A stretch of 64,000 nt of DNA from Blastococcus sp. CT_GayMR19 (GCF_004570385.1 NZ_SPQL01000014.1:1-64000), one strand, 5' to 3'; shown: positions 35,443-46,660, counted from the stretch's first letter. Numbers and translations: made by a program. Notes: generated by a model from the sequence alone, not told the origin.

Positions 35443-35880
35443 TCACGTGCCCGGGCCTCCGAGAGTGGGGAGTCCGGCGGCCGCCCACGCGGAGAACCCG
35501 CCGACGACGTCCGTGGCCCGGTGCAGGCCGAGCGATCGCAGCGCGTCGGCCGCCAGGCTGGACGTGTAGCCCTCGGAGCAGAGCACGATCACGTCCACGT
35601 CGAAGCCGGTCGCCACGGCCAGGCGCGCGTCACTCGCCGGGTCGAAGCGCCACTCCAGGACGTTCCGCTCGACCGCGAGGGCGCCGGGCACCTCGCCCTC
35701 GGCGGCTCGTTGTGCCGCCGGCCGGATGTCGACCAGCACGGCCCCGGCCGCGATCCGGGCGGCCGCCTCGTGCGGCCCGACCCGCACGATGCGGGCCCGG
35801 GCGGCCGACAGCAGGTCGTCGATCGAGCGTGCCCCCCGTGGCCGGACCGCCCGGGAGGACTCGAGGGCCGGCGCGCTCAC
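35443..35880 (-). CDS. rhodanese-like sulfurtransferase
   Basis: A 145-aa single-domain rhodanese. The substrate loop region AAGAVLVDIRPAAQRAAEGEV and the active-site loop VLCSEGYTSSLAADAL include the catalytic Cys, followed by ATDVVGGFSAWAAAGLP. GTG 35880 overlaps the stop of the cysteine dioxygenase gene by 4 bp, so it is translated with it. Together they suggest handling of the sulfane or sulfinate sulfur released from cysteine. Whether it acts on thiosulfate or on a cysteine product is not known. Confidence 0.9.
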   Translation of the reverse strand: MSAPALESSRAVRPRGARSIDDLLSAARARIVRVGPHEAAARIAAGAVLVDIRPAAQRAAEGEVPGALAVERNVLEWRFDPASDARLAVATGFDVDVIVLCSEGYTSSLAADALRSLGLHRATDVVGGFSAWAAAGLPTLGGPGT

Positions 35881-36452
35881 CAGTCCACCCCGGCCCGCTC
35901 GGTGCCGGTGCGCACGAGGGCGCCCGCCTCGATCCGGTAGGTGTTCATCGCCCGGAGGCCGGGCGTGTAGACGTGCACGCTGACCGCCGGGTCGGCGCCC
36001 AGGTTGGTCACCTGGTGGACGTAGTGCGGGCCGAAGTGCCGGACCCGACCTCCGGTGAGTCCGTTCGCCGACTCCCGGATGCCGCCGCTGCCCGCGGCGA
36101 CCACGCGCTCCGTGAGCGTGCCGCGGACGACGGCGAAGGCGCCGGCGGATGCGGCGTGGTCGTGCAGCGGCGTCCCCTGGGAGGGGAGCCAGGACAGGAG
36201 CCACACCTGGGCCCCGGCGAGGTCGTCGTGCAGGTCGGGATCGAGCAGCGACGCGGCGTCACCCGTGGGCAGCAGGTGGGTCCAGCGGCTGGTCGAGCGG
36301 TAGTCCACGAGGGGCAGCCAGCGGTCCGAGACGGCGGCGAGGGCAGCAGCGAGGCCGGCCGCACCGGTGCGCCTGTCGGTCGGGTCGTCGGTGGGGGGTC
36401 GTCCGCCGTCGGGACGGCGGGGCAGGCGGGAGAGCAGCGTGCTGGAGGACAC
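35877..36452 (-). CDS. cysteine dioxygenase type I family protein
   Basis: A 191-aa cupin. LLSWLPSQGTPLHDHAASAGAFAVVRGTLTE carries the first two Fe ligands (seen as PLHDHAAS), and HYVHQVTNLGADPAVSVHVY the third His. These match bacterial cysteine dioxygenases (about 190-200 aa), which oxidise cysteine to cysteine sulfinate with O2. GTG 36452 is the start; the upstream 251 bp is free of genes. The rhodanese gene follows with a 4-bp overlap. A 3-mercaptopropionate dioxygenase is an alternative. Confidence 0.88.
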   Translation of the reverse strand: MSSSTLLSRLPRRPDGGRPPTDDPTDRRTGAAGLAAALAAVSDRWLPLVDYRSTSRWTHLLPTGDAASLLDPDLHDDLAGAQVWLLSWLPSQGTPLHDHAASAGAFAVVRGTLTERVVAAGSGGIRESANGLTGGRVRHFGPHYVHQVTNLGADPAVSVHVYTPGLRAMNTYRIEAGALVRTGTERAGVDW

Positions 36453-36703
36453 GGGGATTCCTGACGGGGAGCGCGCGGCATCGACCGGTCGGTGCCGGGA
36501 CGGACGCGCGGAAGCGCTGGCGGGAAGGGAGTGTCAGGACTCCGGACAGAGCGCGCTGGCGACCCGCAGGAGATCCACTGCGGGCCGACCGAAGAGCTCG
36601 TCTGCGTCGGCCACACGGCCATGGGATCAATGAACCGATATGTCTGTCAAGTCGATCGGGTTAGTGCACTTTTCCTGTCGTCGGGGAAACGGCAGCCCGT
36701 CGG
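36453..36703. promoter_or_regulatory. 251-bp leader/promoter region of the cysteine dioxygenase operon
   Basis: No gene is convincing here. On the minus strand TTGACA occurs at 36650-36645, but I find no good -10 hexamer at the right distance. A short upstream frame (ATG 36481, minus) runs into the dioxygenase gene in another frame and has three Cys codons in a row of eleven (C-P-P-A-R-C-S-P-A-C); this might be a cysteine-sensing leader but is weak. The region is long for an unregulated promoter. Confidence 0.3.
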
Positions 36704-37624
36704 TCAGCCGGGCAGCAGGACGGTGCGCAGCTCGTGCGCGCCGTCCTCGCGGGTTCCCTCGTAGAACCAGCGCGTGCCGCCACCGGGCAGCGCGACGACG
36801 TCGCAGTAGCGCAGGCCGGACGGCGGGTGGGGGCTCTGCAGCAGCGGTGCGTCGCCGACCGCGGTGAACCGGCACTCCTCCGCCACGGCGAGGCCGGTGC
36901 GCTCCTCCCAGTTCTCCGCCGCGGTCGCCCGGCCGTCGTAGAGCGCCCAGGTGCGGGAGCCGTCCAGGACGACGGTGGCGAAGCGGACCCCCCGGGCATC
37001 CCAGCTGCCCGCGGTCCCCGCGAGCGCGGTGCCGCGCCACGTCCAGTCGATCCCGTCGGGGCTGGTGGCGTGCTCGGTCGTCATCCGGTCGGTGGCGTCC
37101 GGGTCGTCCAGCGGGTGCACCGAGGCCCACAGGTGCCACTGATCGCCGTCGTGCCGGATCACCGGGTCCTTCACCGCGGTGGTCGCACCGCCCGGGAGCA
37201 CGGTGCGCGGGGTCGCCGCCGCGAGACCGGCCACGCTGCCGGCCTCCACGAGGTCGACCCGCCAGTGCTTGGTGCCCGGCGTGGCGCAGCTGACGTAGAG
37301 CCGCCAGCGTCCGTCGGGGGTGTGCACCAGGGCGGGCCGCTCCAGGGACTCGGCGCCGAACATGTCCTTGGCAAGCTCCAGCACCGGGTGGAACCGGACC
37401 CCGTCGGCGGACCGCGCGACCACGTTGGCGAACCCCCGCCCCTCGCCGACCGGGCGGCGCAGCCGGTAGGCCAGCCACCAGGTCCCGTCGACCAGTTGTG
37501 CCGACGGCCCGCCGGCCCAGGCGCCCGGGCGCGGATCGTCCGGGGCGAGGACCACCTCGGCGTCGGCCCAGAACCGGTCCGCGGCCGGCGGGCGGGGGGC
37601 GGACGTCTGGACGGTGCTGGACAC
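36704..37624 (-). CDS. five-bladed beta-propeller glycoside hydrolase-like protein
   Basis: A 306-aa protein from GTG 37624 (GGAG 7 nt upstream). Repeated motifs with Trp and acidic residues fit the GH32/43/68/62/130 propeller superfamily: LVDGTWWLAYRLRRP, RSADGVRFHPVLELAKD, VKDPVIRHDGDQWHLWASVHP, ATSPDGIDWTWRGTAL and GTRWFYEGTREDG. Such proteins hydrolyse or phosphorylyse glycosides. No signal peptide, so cytoplasmic. Catalytic residues cannot be assigned with confidence. It is divergent from the formate/nitrite transporter gene. Confidence 0.65.
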   Translation of the reverse strand: MSSTVQTSAPRPPAADRFWADAEVVLAPDDPRPGAWAGGPSAQLVDGTWWLAYRLRRPVGEGRGFANVVARSADGVRFHPVLELAKDMFGAESLERPALVHTPDGRWRLYVSCATPGTKHWRVDLVEAGSVAGLAAATPRTVLPGGATTAVKDPVIRHDGDQWHLWASVHPLDDPDATDRMTTEHATSPDGIDWTWRGTALAGTAGSWDARGVRFATVVLDGSRTWALYDGRATAAENWEERTGLAVAEECRFTAVGDAPLLQSPHPPSGLRYCDVVALPGGGTRWFYEGTREDGAHELRTVLLPG

Positions 37625-37799
37625 GCGGCGGCTCCGGTCTCGGTCGAGGGGGACGGCGCCCAGTGTGCACACCGCCGCCGGGCCGCCCGCGGCACCGAGA
37701 TGAGGGGTTCGCCCGCCGGTGCGATGATGCGGCCGGACCTGCCTGGCCCGGACGGGCCGCCTCGCCGCCGGTGCCGCGGCGCTGTCCCTGGAGGCGTTG

Positions 37800-38675
37800 A
37801 TGACCGCACGCGAACCGCAGGAGATGGCCCAGATCGCCGCCGAGACGGGGGCGAAGAAGACCCATCGGAGCTGGGACCGCGTGCTGGTCAGCGCCTTCCT
37901 GGCCGGCGCCTACATCTCCTTCGGGGCCCTCGTCGCGATCACGGTGTCCTCGGGGCTCGACCCGGATATCTGGGGCACGATGCCCACGCTGCTGATGGGG
38001 ACGGCGTTCACCCTCGGCCTGGTGCTCGTCCTCATCGCCGGCTCCGACCTCGCGACCGGCAACATGATGCTGGTCCCGCTCAGCGCGATGCGCGGCAAGA
38101 TCGACCTGGGCGACGTCGTCAAGAACCTCACCCTGGTGCTGCTCGGGAACCTGATCGGCGCGTTGTTCGTCGCCTTCTTCCTCGCCGTCCAGACCGACGT
38201 GATCGGCGGCGCGGGGTCCGAGGGCAGTGCCCTGCTCACCTATGAGCGGCTGGCCTCGATCGCCGACGGGAAGATCCACCACAGCGCGTGGGAGACCTTC
38301 CTGCGGGGTGTCGGCTGCAACTGGCTGGTCTGCCTCGCGGTGTGGATGTCGCTGGGCGCGACCTCGGTCTCCGGGAAGATCCTGGCGGTCTTCTTCCCGG
38401 TCATGGCCTTCGTGGCGATGGGCTTCGACCACGTCGTCGCCAACATGTTCTTCGTCCCCGCCGCCATCTTCGCCGGCGTCCCGGACGTCAGCTGGGGCGA
38501 TGCCGTCGTGAACTGGCTCCTGGCCGGCTCGGGCAACCTCGTCGGCGCCGTGGTCTTCGTCGCGACGTCCTACTGGTACCTGTTCCTCAAGGACGCGCCG
38601 GACAAGGCCTCCCCGGACAAGGCCTCCCCGGAAAAGCCGGCCGCGGCGAAGGGCGAGCCGGCCGAGCGCGCCTGA
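37800..38675 (+). CDS. formate/nitrite transporter (FNT) family protein
   Basis: A 291-aa channel with six membrane segments: VLVSAFLAGAYISFGALVA, GTAFTLGLVLVLIAGSDLATGN, LVLLGNLIGALFVAFFLAV, GVGCNWLVCLAVWMSLGA, VFFPVMAFVAMGFDHVVANM (contains the FNT pore-like F-D-H-V-V-A-N-M), and AGSGNLVGAVVFVATSYWYL. It should pass formate, nitrite or hydrosulfide. ATG 37800 has GGAGG 5 nt upstream. The C-terminal tail repeats DKASP. The adjacent glycoside-type gene on the other strand does not reveal the substrate. Confidence 0.92.
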   Translation: MTAREPQEMAQIAAETGAKKTHRSWDRVLVSAFLAGAYISFGALVAITVSSGLDPDIWGTMPTLLMGTAFTLGLVLVLIAGSDLATGNMMLVPLSAMRGKIDLGDVVKNLTLVLLGNLIGALFVAFFLAVQTDVIGGAGSEGSALLTYERLASIADGKIHHSAWETFLRGVGCNWLVCLAVWMSLGATSVSGKILAVFFPVMAFVAMGFDHVVANMFFVPAAIFAGVPDVSWGDAVVNWLLAGSGNLVGAVVFVATSYWYLFLKDAPDKASPDKASPEKPAAAKGEPAERA

Positions 38676-38780
38676 GCGGGCCGGTCGACGCCCCTCCGTT
38701 CGCAGCGGAAACCGGGCCGTGACATCGTTCCGGACCGGGGTCGATCCGCCGGCCCCCTCGGTCCGGCCCGGAAGGCTCGC

Positions 38781-39362
38781 ATGAACCAGCACGTCGCAGA
38801 TCGGCTGCGCTTCCTGCGCGCCTTCGTCGCCAACCCGAGGCAGGTCGGCGCGGTCCTGCCGACCTCGCGGTTCGCGGTGCGGGACATGCTGGATCTCGGG
38901 GACGTCCCGGGTGCCGGCCTCGTCGTCGAGCTCGGCGCAGGAACGGGCAGCCAGACCGCCGAGGTCCTGGCCCGGATGAAGCCCGACGCCCGGCTGGTCG
39001 CGCTCGAGATCGATCGCAACCTGGCGAAGCTGCTCCAGGAGCGCTTCGACGACCCGCGCCTGCAGGTGGTGTGCGACTCGGCCGAGAACCTGCACGACCA
39101 CCTCGGCGGGCAGAAGGTCGACGTCCTCGTGTGCGCGCTGCCGTTCACCTCGCTCGAGCCGGGGCTGCGCCGCCGCATCCTCGAGGAGCTCCCGCGGGTC
39201 CTGGCACCGCGCGGCGTCGCCCTGGTGATCCAGTACTCCCCGCTGATCCAGCCGGAGCTGAGGCGCCTGTTCGGCTCGGTCCAGCGGCGGATCTCGATCT
39301 GGAACGTGCCCCCGGCCTTCCTGTTCGCCTGCGCGCTCGAGGCCCCGGCCGAAGACCGGTAG
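38781..39362 (+). CDS. class I SAM-dependent methyltransferase (PmtA-like)
   Basis: A 193-aa methyltransferase. The N-terminus RLRFLRAFVANPRQVGAVLPTSRF is characteristic of phospholipid N-methyltransferase-like and rRNA-adenine-methylase-like proteins; GLVVELGAGTGSQTAEVL is the SAM-binding motif I, RLVALEIDRNLAKLL motif II, and DVLVCALPFTSLEPGLRRR a motif-IV equivalent. It might methylate phosphatidylethanolamine, but could act on another substrate. An inverted repeat (CCGGACCG ... CGGTCCGG at about 38731-38766) lies just upstream. Confidence 0.82.
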   Translation: MNQHVADRLRFLRAFVANPRQVGAVLPTSRFAVRDMLDLGDVPGAGLVVELGAGTGSQTAEVLARMKPDARLVALEIDRNLAKLLQERFDDPRLQVVCDSAENLHDHLGGQKVDVLVCALPFTSLEPGLRRRILEELPRVLAPRGVALVIQYSPLIQPELRRLFGSVQRRISIWNVPPAFLFACALEAPAEDR

Positions 39363-39366
39363 CTCG

Positions 39367-39867
39367 TCAGCTCCCGCCGGCGGCCCCCTCGCGCTGGGCG
39401 CCGAGCAGGGCGCGCAGGGCGGCGACCACCATGCGGTGGTCGTCGAGCTGCGGCAGTCCGGAGACGACGACGACGCCGACGGGCCCGACCGAGCGGACGA
39501 CGACGGGCACCGCGCCGCCGTGCGCGGCGTACCGCTGCGGGTCGAGCTCGAACTTCTCCGCCAGGGTCGTGCCCTCGGCGGCGCACAGCTGACGCATGTA
39601 GAGCGAGCTGTGCCCGAACCGGTGCACCACCCGGGCCTTGCGTTCGATCCACGAGTCGTTGTCCGGTGCGGCCCCCGGCAGCGCCGCATGGAACAGCTGA
39701 TGGCCGTTGCGGGAGATGTCGATGGCCACGGGGGCCCGGTCGCGGCGGGCCGCGGCCACCAGGGCGCACCCCAGGCCCCAGGCGTCGTCGTTGGTGAAGG
39801 AGGCGAACTGCAGCTCCTCCTCCTCGGCGGCGAGCTGGGTCAGCGGGACGTCGATGTCGTCGGCCAT
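39367..39867 (-). CDS. UPF0303 family (GlcG/HbpS-like) protein
   Basis: A 166-aa protein: TNDDAWGLGCALVAAARRDR, VAIDISRNGHQLFHAALPG, DNDSWIERKARVVHRFGHSSLYM and GTVPVV-type C-terminal strands with VGVVVVSGLPQLDDHRM. This pattern is that of the UPF0303 family related to heme-binding HbpS/GlcG. It may bind heme or a cofactor; role unknown. ATG 39867 has AAGGTGG 3 nt upstream and the extra upstream residues are unlikely. It converges on the methyltransferase gene. Confidence 0.85.
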   Translation of the reverse strand: MADDIDVPLTQLAAEEEELQFASFTNDDAWGLGCALVAAARRDRAPVAIDISRNGHQLFHAALPGAAPDNDSWIERKARVVHRFGHSSLYMRQLCAAEGTTLAEKFELDPQRYAAHGGAVPVVVRSVGPVGVVVVSGLPQLDDHRMVVAALRALLGAQREGAAGGS

Positions 39868-39921
39868 GACCACCTTCCTACCCGCGCCACCTGGCACCAG
39901 GCGGCGCGGGGGACGGCCTCG

Positions 39922-41607
<1,686 letters not shown>

Positions 41608-41650
41608 ACCCCGAACGTTACGGCGGGGCTCCGACGGGCCGTCCCGAAGG

Positions 41651-42760
41651 TCAGGCACCGGCCCCGGACAGGACCCACCGCCGCATCGCCGTGTCGCAGA
41701 TGACGCTGCCCCACCGGACGAGGTCGTCGAGGTCGGCGGCGTCCATGCGGGCCAGCCGGGTCGGGATCCCGGCGAGCTCCCGGGCCCGGGCCTCCGGGAA
41801 GGGCAGCGGATCGGGCAGTTCGTAGTGCGCGACCGCCGACCGGATGCTCCAGTAGGCGCCGGTGTAGTCGCCGCGCCGGTAGCCCTCGACGAGCATGCGC
41901 TGGCGCAGGCTGCGCACCTGGTGGTCGATGACGCCGGTGACCCGCTGCAGGTGGCGGAGCCAGTCCCCCGGGATGCGCGCGGGGTGGCCGACGTAGCCGC
42001 CACCGTTGCTCACCAGGATCTGCGCACTGCGCTTGATCACCGGCTCGAGCCCGAGGTTGTCGTACACCCCGCCGTCGGTGAGCACCAGCGGGTCGCGGAC
42101 GCCCTCGGCCAGTGCCTGCGGCACCTCCCGGTCCCAGGCCTCGGCGGGGACGCGCAGTCTCGCGGGCGACAGGAAGGGCGGGAACGCCGACGACGCGCCG
42201 ACCGCGACCGCCAGCGGAACGGCGACGTTGCGGGCCACCCCCAGCCGGTAGTCGGCGACGTGGCGCTTGGAGAAGCGCACCAGCGACGTCGTCTGCAGGT
42301 TGGTGGCGCAGAAGACGAAGCGCGGGGTGTCGGGCAGGTCCTGCAGGGTGGCGTCGCCGAACAGGTGCGCGCGGTAGGCGTCCACCACGGCGTCGGCGAT
42401 CGTCTGCCGGGGGGTCAGCAGACCGGTGATCACACAGGTCCGGTCGACGTCGCGACCGGCCATCTCCCGGAGCGGCCGGAGGACCAGTTCGTCGAAGTTC
42501 TCCGCCCGGCCGGTGGGATCGAAGCGCAGCCGCCGCCAGGCCAGCGCGAGCACGCCCGCGGCGAGGGACCCGCCGGACACCGACGACACGAAGCCGAGCC
42601 GTGGCAGGTAGCAGAGCTCGTTGAGCTGCGCCAGCACACCGGCGTGGAACACCATGGCGCGGTAGCCCCCGCCGGACAGGCACAGCGCGACGCCCGCCCG
42701 GTCGCGTGGGCGTTCCGCCGGCTCGTCCCGGACCAGCAGGTCCGGCATCGGCGTGGTCAC
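41651..42760 (-). CDS. patatin-like phospholipase
   Basis: A 369-aa protein. VALCLSGGGYRAMVFHAGVL is the oxyanion-hole motif, FVSSVSGGSLAAG carries the nucleophile (S-V-S-G-G), and LTDGGVYDNLGLEPVI has the catalytic DGG. The C-terminal third has KRSAQILVSNGGGYVG and helical sequence. It probably cleaves membrane phospholipids or lysophospholipids. GTG 42760 overlaps the stop of the upstream metallo-beta-lactamase gene by 4 bp. No signal peptide; cytoplasmic side. CapV-type defence effectors share this fold, but no nucleotide-cyclase gene is nearby. Confidence 0.88.
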   Translation of the reverse strand: MTTPMPDLLVRDEPAERPRDRAGVALCLSGGGYRAMVFHAGVLAQLNELCYLPRLGFVSSVSGGSLAAGVLALAWRRLRFDPTGRAENFDELVLRPLREMAGRDVDRTCVITGLLTPRQTIADAVVDAYRAHLFGDATLQDLPDTPRFVFCATNLQTTSLVRFSKRHVADYRLGVARNVAVPLAVAVGASSAFPPFLSPARLRVPAEAWDREVPQALAEGVRDPLVLTDGGVYDNLGLEPVIKRSAQILVSNGGGYVGHPARIPGDWLRHLQRVTGVIDHQVRSLRQRMLVEGYRRGDYTGAYWSIRSAVAHYELPDPLPFPEARARELAGIPTRLARMDAADLDDLVRWGSVICDTAMRRWVLSGAGA

Positions 42761-44586
42761 GTGCCGGCCCCCGCGGGCGCCCGCTTCGACCGGGGGCGGC
42801 TGTAGATCGGTTCCAGGGGGCGGGCGGCCGCGAGGTCGACGTCGTCGCGTGGACCGTCACCGAAGCGCCACATCCGCAGCTTGCTCCGCACCTTCGCCGG
42901 CACCAGGAGCGCGATCGACCCGAGCGGACGCCCGTCGTCGGTGAGCCCGCCGGTGTAGTGGATGCCGAGGTCGGCGTCCTCCGGCTGCCTCGTCCCGGAG
43001 CGGGTCGACGGCGCCAGCGCCTCGGCGATCGCCTGCGTCGCCAGCCCGTGCGGAAAGCCGTACCGGCCGCCCCCGCCCACCGAGGAGATCAGGCTGACCG
43101 TCGGGTGCACCCGCTCGATCAGCTCGATGTTGATGCCGTGCTTGGACGCGTGATGGGAGACCTTGAGGATGTGCGCGGCCAGGTCGTCGCGCCCGTGTGC
43201 CCGGCGGTTGGCGCGGTACACCTCGGCGTCGTGACCCCGGTGCAGGGGCATGAAGTCCGACGTGACGTGCGACCAGGACCGGGTCTGCGCGTCGGCGCCG
43301 AGGATGATCGACCACGGGTCGCCGAGTTTGAGGTCCCGGCGCTTCCTGTGCCCGTCCACCATGGCGGTGGAGATCCGGACGGCCGGGAAGTCGATCTTGA
43401 GCACGATCGACGCGTCGTTGCAGTCCACGCCGTAGGTGTCGTACGCCGTGCGGAGTCGCACGCTGGGCGCCAGGACGGTGATCTTGATGCCGCCCACGTA
43501 CCGGACCATCCCGGCGGTGGGCTCGCAGTGCGGGATCCGGGCGTCCTCGACGGCGGCCATGAGCTCGGCGAACGAGCGGGTCGTCGCGTAGTAGCCGGGC
43601 TCCCAGAAGTCGCCGATCCCGGCGCCGCCGTAGGTCCGGATGATCTCCGCCAGGCCCTCGATGTGGTCGTCGTGCGGATGCGTGGCGACCACCAGGGCGC
43701 AGACCTGGCCGGGGCCCTCCGGCGGCGGGAGGACGCCGCGGCTCCCCAGCCCCGCCATGAGGCGGCGCAGCTTCCTCGTCGAGCCGGCGTCGACCACGAG
43801 CGCCCGGCGACGGTCCTCGCCGGGGTGTCTCTTCGGGAGCAGGAGGAGCTGGGAGTCGCCGTCGCCGATGTTGAGCAGGAAGTACACGAGCGCGGTGGGT
43901 TCCTGCTCGATGGCGGTGAGCAGATCGGTGCCGGCACGGGCGGGCCAGCGGTCCTTCGGCACGGACCAGCGGTGCCGGCCCGCCGGGGGAGCGCCGCCGG
44001 CCGCCGGCAGGACGGGCCCCTTCCAGGGCTCCCGCCGGACGGTGCCGACCTGCGGCGCCGGGACTCCCTTGTCATCCGGGACCTGGCCGAGCCGCTCGGC
44101 CTGGGAGTGCTCCTGGACGCCGCCCATCGCCGCGAAGTAGGCCATCTTCGCGACGGTGCGGGCCTCGGCGCAGACGTCGGCGACCGGGCCCGGAACGGCG
44201 TCCACCAGCCGCAGGTCGTCGTCCAGGACGACCTCGCCGGTCCCGGCCAGGCGGGCCGAGACCGGCTCGCCGAGCACGGTGGCGAACGCGTCGCCCACCC
44301 GGGGGCCGCGCCGCAGCCACCCCTCGTAGAGCCGTTCGTGCAGCTCCCGGCGGTGCACCAGCAGATGCCGGACCCCGGCCCCGAGGTCGAAGCGGACCCG
44401 CCCGCGGGGATCCGACGCCGGCCACGGCGAGACGGCGAGCGTCACCGTGTCGCCGACGATCTCGTCCACGACGACGTAGCTCAGCCGCGTGGGATCGGCC
44501 AGCAGTTCCGGCGGTACGGACGGCGGCTCCCACGGGCGGAACCCCGCCGGCCGGCCGGCATCCGGATCGTCCGAGTCCACAGCCAT
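42757..44586 (-). CDS. metallo-beta-lactamase-fold protein (ComEC C-domain-like)
   Basis: A 609-aa protein. The first about 230 residues are of unknown type. From about residue 235 a lactamase domain begins (FLLNIGDGDSQLLLLPK, VVDAGSTRKLRRLM), with metal motif ATHPHDDHIEGLAE, DCNDASIVLKI, and KVSHHASKHGINIELI, resembling the ComEC/Rec2 C-terminal domain. It likely hydrolyses a phosphodiester or nucleotide. ATG 44586 has GGGGG 6 nt upstream; a TTG at 44649 is unlikely. It overlaps the patatin gene by 4 bp, so both are one coupled unit with unknown joint function. Confidence 0.8.
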   Translation of the reverse strand: MAVDSDDPDAGRPAGFRPWEPPSVPPELLADPTRLSYVVVDEIVGDTVTLAVSPWPASDPRGRVRFDLGAGVRHLLVHRRELHERLYEGWLRRGPRVGDAFATVLGEPVSARLAGTGEVVLDDDLRLVDAVPGPVADVCAEARTVAKMAYFAAMGGVQEHSQAERLGQVPDDKGVPAPQVGTVRREPWKGPVLPAAGGAPPAGRHRWSVPKDRWPARAGTDLLTAIEQEPTALVYFLLNIGDGDSQLLLLPKRHPGEDRRRALVVDAGSTRKLRRLMAGLGSRGVLPPPEGPGQVCALVVATHPHDDHIEGLAEIIRTYGGAGIGDFWEPGYYATTRSFAELMAAVEDARIPHCEPTAGMVRYVGGIKITVLAPSVRLRTAYDTYGVDCNDASIVLKIDFPAVRISTAMVDGHRKRRDLKLGDPWSIILGADAQTRSWSHVTSDFMPLHRGHDAEVYRANRRAHGRDDLAAHILKVSHHASKHGINIELIERVHPTVSLISSVGGGGRYGFPHGLATQAIAEALAPSTRSGTRQPEDADLGIHYTGGLTDDGRPLGSIALLVPAKVRSKLRMWRFGDGPRDDVDLAAARPLEPIYSRPRSKRAPAGAGT

Positions 44587-44679
44587 GGCGTCCCCCACCC
44601 TCAGCGCCGCGGTGGGGTCACCGTGGACCGGTCGGCCCGGCCCCGTCAATGACGTTCGGTGCCGGTGGTCCCGGAGGGA

Positions 44680-45195
44680 TCAGTCGCCGCGCGCGCCCAT
44701 GGCCGAGCGCCCGGCGCCGGGTGCGGCCTCCGACTCCAGCAGCGGCAGGGTGCGCCACGGGACGAGCTGCGACAGGGCGACGACACTGGTGGACCGGACG
44801 ACCGCCGAGGACCGGTTGAGCTCGACGAGGACCTGCTGCAGCGCCTCGTGCGAGCTGGCCGCGACACGGCACAGCACGTCGCCGCTGCCGGTGGTCGCGT
44901 GGGCCTCGAGCAGGCCGGGGATGGTCTCCAGGTCCCGCTGCACGGCGTCGATGGCGCCCTGCGCGATCTCCAGGGTCACGAAGGCCTGGACGCCGAAGCC
45001 GGCCGCGGCCACGTCGATGTCCGGCCCGTAGCCGGTGACCACGCCGCCGTCCTCCAGACGCTGCAGGCGGGCGGACACCGTGGCCCGTGCGACGCCGGTG
45101 ATCCGCGACAGCTCGAGCGCGCCGGCGCGCGGGTGCTCGCGCAGGGCGGTCAGGAGGGCCACGTCGAGGGCGTCCAGTCGCGGCCGGCTCGTCAT
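44680..45195 (-). CDS. Lrp/AsnC family transcriptional regulator
   Basis: A 171-aa protein: DALDVALLTALREHPRAG and ARATVSARLQRLEDGGVVTGYG form the AsnC-type helix-turn-helix, followed by the RAM ligand-binding domain (FVTLEIAQGAIDAVQRDLE, VLCRVAASSHEALQQVLVEL). ATG 45195 has GGGGAGG 6 nt upstream; the adjacent ATG 45198 is too close to it. It is divergent from the 4-hydroxyphenylpyruvate dioxygenase gene and probably regulates tyrosine/phenylalanine catabolism in response to an aromatic amino acid or intermediate. Confidence 0.9.
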   Translation of the reverse strand: MTSRPRLDALDVALLTALREHPRAGALELSRITGVARATVSARLQRLEDGGVVTGYGPDIDVAAAGFGVQAFVTLEIAQGAIDAVQRDLETIPGLLEAHATTGSGDVLCRVAASSHEALQQVLVELNRSSAVVRSTSVVALSQLVPWRTLPLLESEAAPGAGRSAMGARGD

Positions 45196-45273
45196 CATCT
45201 GCCTCCCCTCACCGACGGCTGCTGCGCACAGCCGGGTCGCGCAACTATGCGCTCCGCACAGCAAACGCACCAG

Positions 45274-45292
45274 CGAGCTAGCTCGATCGAGC
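45274..45292. promoter_or_regulatory. overlapping palindromes in the Lrp-hppD intergenic region
   Basis: CGAGCTAGCTCG (45274-45285) and GCTCGATCGAGC (45281-45292) are two perfect 12-bp palindromes sharing five bases. They lie between the divergent Lrp and hppD starts (199 bp). The same region has several TGCGCA/CGCGCA half-sites (about 45224, 45238, 45248, 45319), a layout expected of multimeric Lrp/AsnC binding. Candidate operator; untested. Confidence 0.4.
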
Positions 45293-45379
45293 AGACAGGC
45301 GAGCAGCTCAGGTGCTGCTTGCGCAGTCGCCCGGCCGCGGTGTGCAGTGGTGCCAAAAGCGCCGGACGTCACCCCGTAG

Positions 45380-46600
<1,221 letters not shown>

Positions 46601-46607
46601 CGGACAC

Positions 46608-46660
46608 GCTGCCGGTACCGGATGCGCGCCGTTCCCGCGCCGCTTCCGGTACCGGAAGCG
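46608..46660. repeat. twin palindrome, GGTACC core (copy 2, partly degenerate)
   Basis: GCTTCCGGTACCGGAAGC is a perfect 18-bp palindrome at 46642-46659. An imperfect partner with the same CCGGTACCGG core lies at 46608-46625. Their centres are 34 bp apart, as at 13487 and 53262. It sits between the convergent hppD and thioesterase genes. Downstream to 46732 there is further GC-rich inverted-repeat-like DNA without genes. Confidence 0.75.

Noticed and set aside
36453-36481. Cysteine-rich upstream reading frame (ATG 36481) before the cysteine dioxygenase gene
   Set aside because: Three Cys codons are too few for a clear attenuator and most lie inside the dioxygenase coding region; no RNA fold seen to support it.
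36492-36764. 90-codon plus-strand frame in the leader of the cysteine dioxygenase operon
   Set aside because: It runs into the antisense of the glycoside-hydrolase-like gene, has no ribosome site and no recognisable sequence.
41651-42760. CBASS effector (CapV) identity for the patatin gene
   Set aside because: No CD-NTase or Cap2/Cap3 gene lies within the window around it; only the fold is shared.
44587-44649. 21-residue N-terminal extension of the metallo-beta-lactamase protein from a TTG
   Set aside because: ATG 44586 has a good ribosome site; the extension overlaps the promoter region and lacks conserved character.
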